From Thiofilum sp. (GTDB taxonomy: Bacteria > Pseudomonadota > Gammaproteobacteria > Thiotrichales > Thiotrichaceae): a stretch of DNA of 64,000 nt. The notes under the pieces are model-generated. The model ran no database searches, had not been told where the DNA came from, and saw nothing but the letters and a program-made list of their open reading frames with translations. The stretch spans positions 1 through 64,000 of the forward strand of contig NZ_JADJTF010000001.1 in assembly GCF_016711335.1 (NCBI RefSeq). Reading direction: 5' to 3'. Both the position numbers and the translations under genes were made by a program. Shown here in pieces: positions 45,324-52,711 of this stretch (the stretch's first letter is position 1; each line of letters starts with the position of its first letter).

Positions 45324-45770
45324 ATGACTGCCTTAAGAAGCTACCAAATACCTACCCAAGAGGAAGCCGCACTTGCTGTCGAAAGCAGTCGCTTATTGGC
45401 GGCTTGCATCGGCAAAGGAGATAACGCCGCTCTCCCTCTACAAAATGGCACTGACGTATTGCAAATACCTGTGAAAGCTATTCGCTTGCTAGTTGACATC
45501 TTGGAGGCGATGGCACGCGGTGAAGCTATTTCTCTCATTCCCATACATGCTGAGTTATCCACTCAAGAAGCAGCTAACCTACTGAATGTTTCACGCCCCT
45601 ACTTAGTTAAATTACTGGAAAATGGGACTATCCCTCACCATAAAGTAGGCGTTAGACGTAAAGTCCTCTTCAAAGACCTCATGGAGTACAAACAAAAAAG
45701 TAACCAAACCAGCCGCGAGCTATTGAATCAGTTGACAGAAGAAGCTCAAGAACTGGAAATGGGGTATTAG
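45324..45770 (+). CDS. Excisionase-type HTH antitoxin of a PIN toxin pair
   Basis: The 148-residue protein has a MerR/excisionase-like HTH in the C-terminal half (ELSTQEAANLLNVSRPYLVKLLENGTIPHHKVGVRRKVLF). It lies directly upstream of a PIN protein gene with one base between stop and start. Similar HTH-PIN pairs are proposed toxin-antitoxin systems in which this protein represses the operon and blocks the toxin. A repeated GTTTCGTTC-GTTTCGTTT tract (45252-45269) lies in the promoter region and may be its site. Confidence 0.8.
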   Translation: MTALRSYQIPTQEEAALAVESSRLLAACIGKGDNAALPLQNGTDVLQIPVKAIRLLVDILEAMARGEAISLIPIHAELSTQEAANLLNVSRPYLVKLLENGTIPHHKVGVRRKVLFKDLMEYKQKSNQTSRELLNQLTEEAQELEMGY

Positions 45771-45771
45771 T

Positions 45772-46344
45772 TTGGATGCTCAATTAACTGTTTTGCTGGA
45801 TGCTTGTGTCTTATATCCTGCGCCATTACGTGATTTTCTAATGCGCTTGGCACTTACTGGAGTAGTTCGTGCGCGGTGGACTGCACATATTCATGAAGAA
45901 TGGATACGCAATGCTATCAAAAACCAACCACAGTTGACCCGCGAACGCCTTGAAAAAACCGCTGCCCTGATGAATCAGGCTATTGAAGATTCACTGATTA
46001 GCCACTATGAGCCTTTGATTACAGGTCTAACGCTACCCGACGAAAATGATAGACATGTGCTAGCGGCTGCTATTAAAGGCAATGCCCAAGTTATTGTAAC
46101 CTTTAATTTGAAAGACTTTCCGAGTAGTCATTTAGCGCCCTTTGAGATAGAGGCATTACACCCTGACAACTTTATTAGTCACTTGATAGAAAACTATCCA
46201 GAAGCGGTTCTATTAGCAGCACGGGAACAAAGGCGTAGCCTCAAAAAGCCACCTAAAACCGTTGAGGAGTTTTTAGACACTCTATTACGCCAACAACTAC
46301 CTAGTACTGTGTCTTACCTCAATCAGCACCGTGAGCTGATTTAG
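45772..46344 (+). CDS. PIN-domain ribonuclease toxin
   Basis: This 190-residue PIN protein has the first Asp in VLLDACVLYPAPLRDFL, a Glu in HEEWIRN, the central Asp in LPDENDRHVLAAAI and a last Asp in NLKDFPSS. The four-acid Mg2+ site supports RNase activity. It starts with TTG right after the antitoxin gene. Toxin action is inferred from the genetic context. It ends just before the tRNA-Thr remnant of the integrated element. Confidence 0.85.
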   Translation: MDAQLTVLLDACVLYPAPLRDFLMRLALTGVVRARWTAHIHEEWIRNAIKNQPQLTRERLEKTAALMNQAIEDSLISHYEPLITGLTLPDENDRHVLAAAIKGNAQVIVTFNLKDFPSSHLAPFEIEALHPDNFISHLIENYPEAVLLAAREQRRSLKKPPKTVEEFLDTLLRQQLPSTVSYLNQHRELI

Positions 46345-46396
46345 TAGCTTTTTAAATCTTACCCTCAAAAGCAAAAAGCCCTGTAAGCTATTCACT

Positions 46397-46462
<66 letters not shown>

Positions 46463-46578
46463 GAGTACCTTGTTTTTAGACTGTCACACTGGTTTTCATG
46501 CCCCTCTACTAAGCCCACTCTATAAGCCTTTCTTGTTTCCTGAGTGTTTTAGATGTAGCGTAATTGTTCCTATCAAAA

Positions 46579-46600
46579 GTACACCGTAAGGTACACCGTA
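46579..46600 (+). promoter_or_regulatory. Paired arm-type repeats at the integrase end
   Basis: GTACACCGTA occurs at 46579-46588 and 46591-46600, a 12-bp period, just before the integrase start. A similar pair with the same period and orientation is inside the other end (58174-58195). This is the arrangement expected for integrase or excisionase arm-binding sites. Confidence 0.65.
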
Positions 46601-46613
46601 AAGGAATTTCAGC

Positions 46614-47849
46614 GTGACCAACACCTACACCAACCATAAAGGCATTAAAGCCGCTCTAACATCGCCCCCTAGTACTGGACACCTTGAACATAAGGACACC
46701 TTAGCCACGGGTTTATATTTGCGTGTGTATAGCACAGGACTAGGCAACTTCATTCACAGATACAAGATTAAGGGCATTAGGCGGGTTTACACTTTTGAAG
46801 GGATAGCACTGAATGCCAAAAGCACCGAGAAGGACATAGCCAGCGCACTAACTAAAATAAGGGCATTACACCAAGAACAACGTAATACCCTAGCCACGGG
46901 CTTAGATGTAGCCATAGAGCGCGATTTAAATGCTAAAGCCATTAACGCTATACCTACCGTCTCAGAGTTCGCTACTACCTTTATAGAGCGCTATGCCAAA
47001 CCCAAGAACAAGGCATGGCAAGAACAAGAGCGCATACTAAAAGCCGATGTATCAATCATAGGTACACTTAAAATCAATGCAGTGGAACGTAAGCACATTA
47101 TTAGGCTACTGGATAAGAAAGAGGATGCAGGCGCACCCGTGGCACGTAATCGCCTCTTATCCTTACTCTCTAAATACTTTGGCTTTGCCCTTGAGCGTGG
47201 ATTAATCGAAGTAAACCCAGCTAAGGGCATTAAGAAGCTACCTGAAAAGGCAAGAGATAGAGTACTCAGTGATAATGAAATACGCTTATTCTGGCAGTGG
47301 TTAGAGTCGAATAAATGTGAACTTGCCACTAATAGCGCTCTTAAGCTGGCACTACTCACAGGACAAAGGGTAGATGAAATCTGCACGATACAGGAACGCT
47401 ATATACAAGGCGATTGGTGGCTAATACCAGACCCCAAGAACTCAATACCTCATACCGTGTTCTTAACGGACACTGTGAAAGCCATTATTGAAACCTTGCG
47501 CCCCCATAGTCATGAAGGCTATTTAATTACAGACCTTAAGAACCAACCTAAAGACGCTGGCACATTAGCGGGGGCGATGTATGACGCGGCAATCACTTGG
47601 GAGTCAGAACCAAGACCAACCCCACACGACTTAAGACGCACCTTTACCACGGGCATAAGCAAGCTAGGCTTTAATCGTCTAGTACAGGACAAGGTGACTA
47701 ACCATAAAGATAACTCAGTAGGTGGCATATACGACCGGAATGACTACCAGAAGGAAAAAAGGCAAGCGTTAGAGGCATGGGAGCGCCATATACAAGAAAT
47801 ACTGACAGGTGAACCAGTGTCGAATGTCATAGCCTTTAAGACTGCCTAA
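46614..47849 (+). CDS. int: Tyrosine integrase, P4 type
   Basis: The 411-residue integrase has an N-terminal DUF4102-like arm-binding domain (TPPSTGHLEHKDTLATGLYLRV), a core-binding SAM-like domain and a catalytic domain with Arg in ALLTGQRVDEICTI, HDLRR (H-x-x-R) and the nucleophile Tyr in GGIYDRNDY. It starts with GTG after AAAGGAATTTC. It lies next to the tRNA-Thr remnant, which is the target. An intrinsic terminator follows. Confidence 0.95.
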   Translation: MTNTYTNHKGIKAALTSPPSTGHLEHKDTLATGLYLRVYSTGLGNFIHRYKIKGIRRVYTFEGIALNAKSTEKDIASALTKIRALHQEQRNTLATGLDVAIERDLNAKAINAIPTVSEFATTFIERYAKPKNKAWQEQERILKADVSIIGTLKINAVERKHIIRLLDKKEDAGAPVARNRLLSLLSKYFGFALERGLIEVNPAKGIKKLPEKARDRVLSDNEIRLFWQWLESNKCELATNSALKLALLTGQRVDEICTIQERYIQGDWWLIPDPKNSIPHTVFLTDTVKAIIETLRPHSHEGYLITDLKNQPKDAGTLAGAMYDAAITWESEPRPTPHDLRRTFTTGISKLGFNRLVQDKVTNHKDNSVGGIYDRNDYQKEKRQALEAWERHIQEILTGEPVSNVIAFKTA

Positions 47850-47876
47850 TCGCTCTCAATTACCCCTTAATCTGCT

Positions 47877-47901
47877 AGCCACTGTTACAAGTGGCTTTTT
47901 T
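47877..47901 (+). terminator. Intrinsic terminator after the integrase gene
   Basis: AGCCACT (47877-47883) pairs with AGTGGCT (47890-47896), with a 6-base loop and TTTTTT following. The tail TTTTTTACG is also found after the two terminators upstream of alpA, suggesting related or duplicated termination signals in the element. Confidence 0.85.
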
Positions 47902-47932
47902 ACGTCAAAAAAACACTAATAAAAACAATCAT

Positions 47933-48236
47933 GTAACCGATGTAACCGATGTAACCGATACTTTTAGGGGAACTCGACATTCACTTAGAGGCAGTGAATT
48001 AGAGAGAGAAATAACCAAAAGAAAGAGAAGCAAGAAAAGAGTAAGTAATATAAGAAACTGATTTATAAATATTTTATTATCTTTCTTACTATTGGGTATC
48101 TCTTACTTCCTAAGTGAATGCAGAGTTCCGTAAAAAACGCGGTTACATCGGTTACATCGGTTACAACTTTGATTTATAAGGATATTTTTAGCCTATTTTT
48201 GTAACCGCTGATTTTTACTATCGGTTACACGGTTAC
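47933..48236. other. Iteron-flanked AT-rich region, likely replication origin
   Basis: Three tandem 9-bp iterons GTAACCGAT occupy 47933-47959. Inverted copies occupy 48138-48164 (GCGGTTAC and two ATCGGTTAC). Further copies lie at 48201-48209, 48220-48228 and 48229-48236. Next to the two main arrays is a second inverted motif (AACTCGACATTCACTTAG near 47971-47988; CTAAGTGAATGCAGAGTTCC near 48110-48129). Between them is a very AT/purine-rich stretch of about 120 bases. This is the architecture of an iteron origin with an unwinding element. No gene is seen in this 427-base gap. Confidence 0.75.
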
Positions 48237-48276
48237 ATGACTTAGGCTTATGTTTTAACCACTGGACTGCTTACCC

Positions 48277-48525
48277 ATGAAAGCCCCTCAAACGCTCTTA
48301 GAAACGATTACCCGCTTATGGCTAGGTGGCATAGTTTTAGTAGTATCTATGCTGGCTATCGTGCCTAGAATTGGCTTAGTGCTAACCCTGTTACTGATAG
48401 CAGGCTTGCTGATATTGCCTAAACCTATTGGGGGCGATGCGTACCAACAGCGGATAGATACCTATGGACTCCTACTAGGCTTGATGCTGTTGGTAGTGTT
48501 GGCGGGGTATTGGTTAGTGAACTGA
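48277..48525 (+). CDS. Small membrane protein of the element (82 residues)
   Basis: The product has two or three hydrophobic helices (LWLGGIVLVVSMLAIVPRIG, LVLTLLLIAGLLILPKPIGG, GLLLGLMLLVVLAGYWLVN) and a short charged loop (DAYQQRID). It is not recognised as any family; size and topology would allow a holin-like or accessory membrane role, but nothing proves this. A hairpin CCGCC-TTTTTTATA-GGCGG (48533-48551) follows the stop. Confidence 0.55.
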   Translation: MKAPQTLLETITRLWLGGIVLVVSMLAIVPRIGLVLTLLLIAGLLILPKPIGGDAYQQRIDTYGLLLGLMLLVVLAGYWLVN

Positions 48526-48599
48526 TATGAAACCGCCTTTTTTATAGGCGGGAAAAACGGGAAAATGACCTAATAACCCGCCCCCAACGAGAGCGGGAA

Positions 48600-48667
48600 T
48601 TGATCAATGAGTGTAGGCAGCATTTTATCACTACACTTTAAAATAGTATAATCAAAGCATTGATCAA
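48600..48667 (+). promoter_or_regulatory. Promoter flanked by TTGATCAA boxes
   Basis: TATAAT at 48647-48652 is a consensus -10 box upstream of the gene at 48681; the -35 is weak. The palindrome TTGATCAA occurs at 48600-48607 and 48660-48667, exactly 60 bases apart, on either side of the promoter. This suggests a repressor site pair. Confidence 0.5.
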
Positions 48668-48680
48668 GTGAGGTTTTATT

Positions 48681-48977
48681 ATGGCAACCCTTCAAATTAT
48701 TAACTTAGAACAAGGCATTCAGACCGCTAATAATCTCCTAGCTCCTAAAGTACAACGCGGGTACGTGCACTACTCCGATGCGGTCGAGGTATTGCGTAAA
48801 GCGGGCATTAAATGTCCCCAACGGCAACCCGATGCGTTACAACGTATGCACGGTGATAATTACATCAATGTTTCAAGCGTCGCTACGTTCCTAGGTGAGG
48901 CGCTTTTATCCGACGCGCTCAAAGCCGCTAAGGACGCTAAGACCGTACCTGCAACCAACCCGACACCGTGGGCATGA
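48681..48977 (+). CDS. Hypothetical element protein (98 residues)
   Basis: A soluble protein starting MATLQIINLEQGIQTANNLL, mixed alpha-helical by composition, with VQRGYVHYSDAVEVLRKAGIKCPQ. The ATG follows the promoter above. No domain is recognised. It is upstream of and in the same direction as the acidic repeat protein, 19 bases apart, so the two are probably cotranscribed. Confidence 0.6.
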   Translation: MATLQIINLEQGIQTANNLLAPKVQRGYVHYSDAVEVLRKAGIKCPQRQPDALQRMHGDNYINVSSVATFLGEALLSDALKAAKDAKTVPATNPTPWA

Positions 48978-48996
48978 ATCGGACAAATCAGACACT

Positions 48997-49302
48997 ATGC
49001 AGAAAAAAAGCGATCTTTTTAAGGAGTTACCCGCTTTCGCGTTTGAGCTGTTCGAGTTTGAGCTGTTCGAGTTGCCAGCGTTTGAGCTGTTCGAGCTGCC
49101 AGCGTTTGAGCTTGACCCCTCAGCTTGGGAGTGGGAACCAAACCCTGATTTTAACCTAGATGCTGCCCTTGCTTGGGAGTGGGAACCAAACCTTGATCTT
49201 GCGCCCCCTGATTTTAACATCGACCTAGGTGTCGACTTTGACCTAGACGCAGCATTCAAAACTTTCTGCGATACCCCGTTTTTTTGGGAAAAAAAGCCCT
49301 AA
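48997..49302 (+). CDS. Small acidic repeat protein
   Basis: The 101-residue product is made of repeats: FELFEFELFELPAFELFELP at the start, then two copies of AWEWEPN, then NIDLGVDFDLDAAF. It has about 24 acidic residues, six Lys and no Arg, so the net charge is near -18. Phe, Leu and Trp are also very frequent. Start chosen at ATG 48997, which leaves the repeats in frame. The composition is that of DNA-mimic proteins but no homology is recognised. An antisense frame is also open here, but the repeat coding is coherent on this strand. Confidence 0.6.
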   Translation: MQKKSDLFKELPAFAFELFEFELFELPAFELFELPAFELDPSAWEWEPNPDFNLDAALAWEWEPNLDLAPPDFNIDLGVDFDLDAAFKTFCDTPFFWEKKP

Positions 49303-49798
49303 AACCTAATTGCGAGGGTATTGTGAGGCAATTGTTGAGCGGTCAAGCACTGGTTAAACCTTGGCAAAACCCCATGAGAGCTAATTGTGAGCTAATTGGT
49401 GAAGCAAAGAACCTGACAAAACCTGACATTCGACCTGAAAAATCAGCACGGAAACTAACAATTACTAACAGGTGCATCCAAAACGGGAGGCGCACCGCCT
49501 GAACGATACTGGTAACCTCACTCTAAACAGCGTCCCCAATTTTGGGGGCGCATGTGGTCACTTCATTTGACGTTTTCCCCTGAATCCTGCTATCTATCAA
49601 GCGCTTAACGTGGTCACTTGGTGGCAACTTCCTGCACGGTTTTGGCGGGAATCCCTTTAGCTATCAATGGGCTAAGGTGGCAACTTGCGATGGTGACTTA
49701 TTGCCTATCTTTTGCCTAAAACCCGTGATTAATCATGAGGCTAGGTTGGTGACTTAATCTTTTCAATGTCAACAAATGTCAACAACCCTAGGGGCGTG

Positions 49799-49853
49799 AT
49801 TACCCCAAGATTACCCCAAGATTACCCCAAGATTACCCCAAGATTACCCCAAG
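49799..49853 (+). repeat. Five tandem copies of an 11-bp unit
   Basis: ATTACCCCAAG is repeated five times head to tail without interruption (49799-49853), followed by decaying variants (ATTACAACAAG, TTTACGGTAAG). The 11-bp period is close to one helical turn, so bound proteins would line up on one face. It is not a CRISPR because there are no spacers. Confidence 0.9.
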
Positions 49854-49921
49854 GTTTTACAGCAAGATTACAACAAGGTTTTACCCAATAACGGTAAGTT
49901 TACGGTAAGGTTTTTAGCGTT

Positions 49922-49959
49922 CCTGAATAATCAGGCGCGTACTCCTGAATAATCAGGAG
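49922..49959. repeat. Twin palindromes CCTGAATAATCAGG
   Basis: CCTGA-ATAA-TCAGG at 49922-49935 and CTCCTGA-ATAA-TCAGGAG at 49942-49959 share core and loop. They could be protein-binding dyads or RNA hairpins. Confidence 0.75.
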
Positions 49960-50194
49960 ATCACACTGGTTTAGGCGAATTAGTGCAAGGTTAGTACAAG
50001 GTCTTTGCCTCATAACGTCAAGGTTTGGGCAACCTAAGACCGGATACAACCCGCCCCCACCTCTAGGCTTATCAAGCACTTGCACCCTGATTAGGGGCAA
50101 AATAGACCGTATTTAAGACCGGATACCACCCTCAGTCTGTGCCTTGTTACGAAATAGCAGTACTGTTAATTCGCAACACCTAGGGAGCTGCACC

Positions 50195-50524
50195 TTATTC
50201 AAATAATTCTGAGTGTGTACCTGTTCGCACAAACACTATCAACTCTGGTGTGGTTAAGCTCTCTAGGCGGTAAATGAGTAAAAAATCTCCCCCTATGTGA
50301 CATTCTCTATGGTCTTTCCATTCGCCTGTTAGCTCATGGTCTAACCATTCTTCACCCAAAGGCGCATCATTCGCTATCAGCAATAACATAGCCTCTTTTA
50401 GCTTATGCAAATCGTAGCGACCAGAACGAGATAAACGCTCCCAGTCTTTGAGAAAGCGCTTGGTATAATCGCACGCTCTAGGGAATGAAGCGCGTTTAGT
50501 GTTGGCTGGTTTTTTCAATGTCAT
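50195..50524 (-). CDS. yafQ: YafQ-family mRNA interferase toxin
   Basis: The RelE-superfamily toxin starts at ATG 50524 (MTLKKPANTKRASFPR); an in-frame ATG at 50542 is less likely because it lies further inside the antitoxin gene. It has YTKRFLKDWERLSRSGRYDL, LDHELTGEWKDHRECHIGGDFLLIYR and VRTGTHSELF, holding the YafQ catalytic His and Asp residues. It is translationally coupled to the antitoxin (29-base overlap). Confidence 0.92.
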   Translation of the reverse strand: MTLKKPANTKRASFPRACDYTKRFLKDWERLSRSGRYDLHKLKEAMLLLIANDAPLGEEWLDHELTGEWKDHRECHIGGDFLLIYRLESLTTPELIVFVRTGTHSELFE

Positions 50525-50762
50525 GGAATAAATCCTGTGCATTGTTAAAACGTGCCTTGGTAATCAATCTAGCTTCCTCCATAGCCTCGCGTGTCTCTGC
50601 ATTAGGAACTTTCAGGGTAAAGGGTATTTGCTGTTCAGCGACCACACGGGTTAAGAATACCCGTACCGCCTCCGATACAGATAAACCCATAGAGGCTAAG
50701 GTTGCGTTAGCAGCGTCTTTTAAGTGCTCATCAATGCGTATATGCAGCATGGTAGTAGGCAT
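50496..50762 (-). CDS. dinJ: DinJ/RelB-family antitoxin
   Basis: The 88-residue antitoxin has an N-terminal ribbon-helix-helix (MLHIRIDEHLKDAANATLAS; LSVSEAVRVFLTRVVAEQQIPF) and a C-terminal toxin-binding tail. It leads the dinJ-yafQ operon on the minus strand of the element, opposite to most element genes. The pair would stabilise the element. Confidence 0.92.
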   Translation of the reverse strand: MPTTMLHIRIDEHLKDAANATLASMGLSVSEAVRVFLTRVVAEQQIPFTLKVPNAETREAMEEARLITKARFNNAQDLFHDIEKTSQH

Positions 50763-50898
50763 AATGCCCCCTTTATAGGCTTAGTATTCACTACATTGTA
50801 TCTCAAATGAGTAACACTTAGAGCGCTTTTTATCGGAATTATTGCAAACAACATACCGACACAAGAGAGAACTCTAGCCTAGTGGGGAGCTGCACCTT

Positions 50899-51345
50899 TT
50901 ACTCATGAGCTTCTGGGAAGTACTCCACGTCCATCAATTGCTCAAAACTCCAAGGATTTTCAGACGGGAATGTGTGACGGGGTAAGCCTGTTTCATCTTC
51001 TGCATCATCTAACGCCAAGTCATAAGCGCGATTCAGTACCTTATCTATATCGACTTTAAGGCTTGGGTTATCCTCAAGGTGAAAGCCTAGTTCTTTACGC
51101 TGCACCTTGATGGTTTTTTCCCAGCTACGTTTACCAATGTAGTGAGGCTGATATTGCCATTTGAGCAAGTGCATGAGTAATACCCGTAGCCGACTTAATA
51201 ACTCACGACGCTCTCTGGCTCCCATTAGCTGAAGCTCCCTAACTAAGTGTTCAATATCAACGTGTTCAAAGCGTTTATTTTGTAGTAAGTGCGCTTGCTC
51301 TTGCGTCCATGAATAATAATCCTGCTCATAGAGAACTGTTCCCAT
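50899..51345 (-). CDS. DUF29 family protein
   Basis: The 148-residue product has the DUF29 pattern: YEQDYYSWTQEQAHLLQNKR, DIEHLVRELQLMGARERREL, LRVLLMHLLKWQYQPHYIG and the C-terminal FPSENPWSFEQLMDVEYFPE. DUF29 proteins occur widely in cyanobacteria and gammaproteobacteria, often near mobile genes; no function is known. It lies between the toxin pair and the ribbon-helix-helix genes on the same strand. Confidence 0.88.
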   Translation of the reverse strand: MGTVLYEQDYYSWTQEQAHLLQNKRFEHVDIEHLVRELQLMGARERRELLSRLRVLLMHLLKWQYQPHYIGKRSWEKTIKVQRKELGFHLEDNPSLKVDIDKVLNRAYDLALDDAEDETGLPRHTFPSENPWSFEQLMDVEYFPEAHE

Positions 51346-51431
51346 GATGTGCTTACCTCCGGTTATAGTAATCGTATCCTCTCACTAAACGTCTACGCTC
51401 TCTGAAAAATCATTTTCTTACTCTTTTACTC

Positions 51432-51653
51432 CTACCCTTTGCCTGCTTTGGCTAGTTCTTCTTTGATTAATGCACGAATACGCTGTTCTGCCATATCTTG
51501 AGCAGGCTCTTTAATCCCTAGACCTAGAGACATTAGGTAAACCATTTCAGCATTAATACTCCTACCGCTTTCTTCTGCTGATAAGCGTATAGCCTCATAA
51601 ATTGTTGTAGGTATTCTTATCTGTGTTCTAAAGAAATCGTCCTGTTTACCCAT
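51432..51653 (-). CDS. Arc/MetJ-like ribbon-helix-helix protein (leftward)
   Basis: The 73-residue protein has FFRTQIRIPTTIYEAIRLSAEE and GRSINAEMVYLMSLGLG, i.e. a beta-strand plus two helices as in Arc. The C-terminal RIRALIKEELAKAG is amphipathic. It diverges from a second, related protein gene (51764-51931), with a shared operator-like region between. It may autoregulate and oppose its neighbour. Confidence 0.82.
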   Translation of the reverse strand: MGKQDDFFRTQIRIPTTIYEAIRLSAEESGRSINAEMVYLMSLGLGIKEPAQDMAEQRIRALIKEELAKAGKG

Positions 51654-51689
51654 TGCCAGACCTAAATTAATTACTTATGACATTAGTCT

Positions 51690-51768
51690 ATCACTAAAAT
51701 AGTTGCTTACTTTTTATGTCACTGTTATAGTGCCATTTTTAGTGACTATATAGTGATATTACAGTGAC
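51690..51768. promoter_or_regulatory. Array of AGTGAY half-sites between divergent RHH genes
   Basis: AGTGCC at 51729, AGTGAC at 51741, AGTGAT at 51752 and AGTGAC at 51763 lie on the plus strand at 11-12 base steps. ATCACT at 51690-51695 and GTCACT at 51718-51723 are the inverted form. The last site overlaps the GTG start of the rightward gene. The regular spacing and inverted partners fit a cooperative ribbon-helix-helix operator. Confidence 0.7.
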
Positions 51769-51931
51769 AAATAAAGATACTGAAATTAGAACTCAGATAC
51801 GCATACCCAAAAGCGTACACACATGGCTTGCAGACCGTGCCAAACAAAACGATAGAAGCATGAATGCTGAATTAGTGCGGATATTGCGGGAACGAATGGA
51901 GGCTGAGAAACAAGCCAAAGATGCAGCTTAA
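51764..51931 (+). CDS. Arc-like ribbon-helix-helix protein (rightward)
   Basis: GTG at 51764 opens a 55-codon frame: TEIRTQIRIPKSVHTWLADR and SMNAELVRILRERMEAEKQ. This is the Arc-type fold (beta strand TQIRIP, helices around WLADRAKQND and MNAELVRILRE). It is similar to the leftward protein, with TQIRIP and the (I/M)NAE segment in common. It heads the rightward set of genes leading to 54411. Confidence 0.8.
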   Translation: MTNKDTEIRTQIRIPKSVHTWLADRAKQNDRSMNAELVRILRERMEAEKQAKDAA

Positions 51932-52017
51932 GTTTTATTAATCGCCCTACAACTGGAAATTGAGCCTTCCAGCGTAGGACTTCACCTAATCGACCAACAC
52001 TTTAAGGAATCGACCAA

Positions 52018-52248
52018 ATGCTAGAGAAGCATACCAGTACCTTTACGCCTATTCAAAATACAGGCGCTCAAAAATCACCTACCCTACAGGGGCTTAAAGC
52101 CGCTGAATATGAAGCCATCGCCCTAGCTTGCGCCGCGCATCTTTCCGGTGATCCTGCACTAGCGGAACGTGCAGCCTTGAGCCTTAAGCAAGCCTTTGCG
52201 CCTAGCCCTGAATTAAACCGCCTTTTAACCATGCTGGGGGGCGTTTAA
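52018..52248 (+). CDS. Hypothetical element protein (76 residues)
   Basis: A small, probably helical protein (AAEYEAIALACAAHLSGDPALAERAALSL). The ATG follows AAGGAATCGACC. It is the first of four tightly packed genes (52018-54123): its TAA stop is followed at once by the ATG of the next. No family is recognised. Confidence 0.6.
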   Translation: MLEKHTSTFTPIQNTGAQKSPTLQGLKAAEYEAIALACAAHLSGDPALAERAALSLKQAFAPSPELNRLLTMLGGV

Positions 52249-52509
52249 ATGGCAAAACCTAGCTATTTTCAGGTCAAATTGTTGCAGGCTCAATTAGATA
52301 GCAATAGCACTTCTATCGAGCTGCTAAACGAACTGAGCCATTTAGTCATAGCCCTTCAGCACACGCATTCAGCAGGCACAAGCCCCGACACGGTAGCGTT
52401 CTTGTTGAATTACCTGCTGGAGGAAGTGCGCGGTCTAACCGATATGTTTGACGCGGAAAACGACCGATTAACTCAAGAAATGGCAAAAAAGGGGTTTAAC
52501 CATGAATAA
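52249..52509 (+). CDS. Hypothetical element protein (86 residues)
   Basis: A helical protein (LLQAQLDSNSTSIELLNELS; VAFLLNYLLEEVRGLTDMFD) with an acidic C-terminus, unrecognised. The start abuts the previous stop, and its end overlaps the following start by 8 bases, so translation is coupled. It may work with the membrane protein encoded further on. Confidence 0.6.
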   Translation: MAKPSYFQVKLLQAQLDSNSTSIELLNELSHLVIALQHTHSAGTSPDTVAFLLNYLLEEVRGLTDMFDAENDRLTQEMAKKGFNHE

Positions 52510-52711
52510 GCCCACCTCTACCCTTGACCAATACGACTTATTCGGGGGCGTGGCGCAAGTTGCGCCCCCTGTCATTGGTGCGCCTAAAACCGAGAGTTAC
52601 CGCGTTAGTTATCGCGTGGAATCCTTACCCGATGGTAGCCAGCGCATCTATAACTATTCCCACCTACCCGCTGAAAAGCGCCCGATTCGTGAGGTGCAAT
52701 CATGGGCTTAG
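52502..52711 (+). CDS. Hypothetical element protein (69 residues)
   Basis: A small protein with MNKPTSTLDQYDLFGGVAQV and VSYRVESLPDGSQRIYNYSH, a mixed beta pattern. Its last codons overlap the start of the membrane protein gene at 52702. No domain is recognised. The support is coding continuity and coupling within the operon. Confidence 0.55.
   Translation: MNKPTSTLDQYDLFGGVAQVAPPVIGAPKTESYRVSYRVESLPDGSQRIYNYSHLPAEKRPIREVQSWA

Larger units (their letters stand above)
49303..50194. other. Repeat-rich noncoding stretch (892 bases)
   Basis: No gene is supported. It contains several families of short repeats: AGCTAATTG pairs near 49380-49400; degenerate GTGGTCACTT / GGTGGCAACTT / TGGTGACTT copies at 49554, 49610, 49620, 49676, 49691 and 49746; the 11-bp tandem array at 49799-49853; CCTGA-ATAA-TCAGG palindromes at 49922-49935 and 49942-49959; and a tail of GGTAAG/GGTTT variants near 49855-49920. 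It may be a regulatory or replication region, or an expanded repeat remnant. Confidence 0.6.

Noticed and set aside
47933..47959. Possible CRISPR or microsatellite
   Set aside because: The 9-bp unit recurs in both orientations and again at 57.7 kb next to replication genes, which fits iterons better.
48906..49259. Ser/Asn-rich antisense frame opposite the acidic protein gene
   Set aside because: It is the complement of the FEL repeats; the plus-strand frame continues the direction of the upstream gene and ends cleanly.
49284..49502. A 72-codon frame overlapping the end of the acidic protein gene
   Set aside because: No ribosome site, and composition follows the repeat-rich noncoding DNA.
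49799..49853. Possible CRISPR array
   Set aside because: The 11-bp units are contiguous without spacers, and no cas genes are present.
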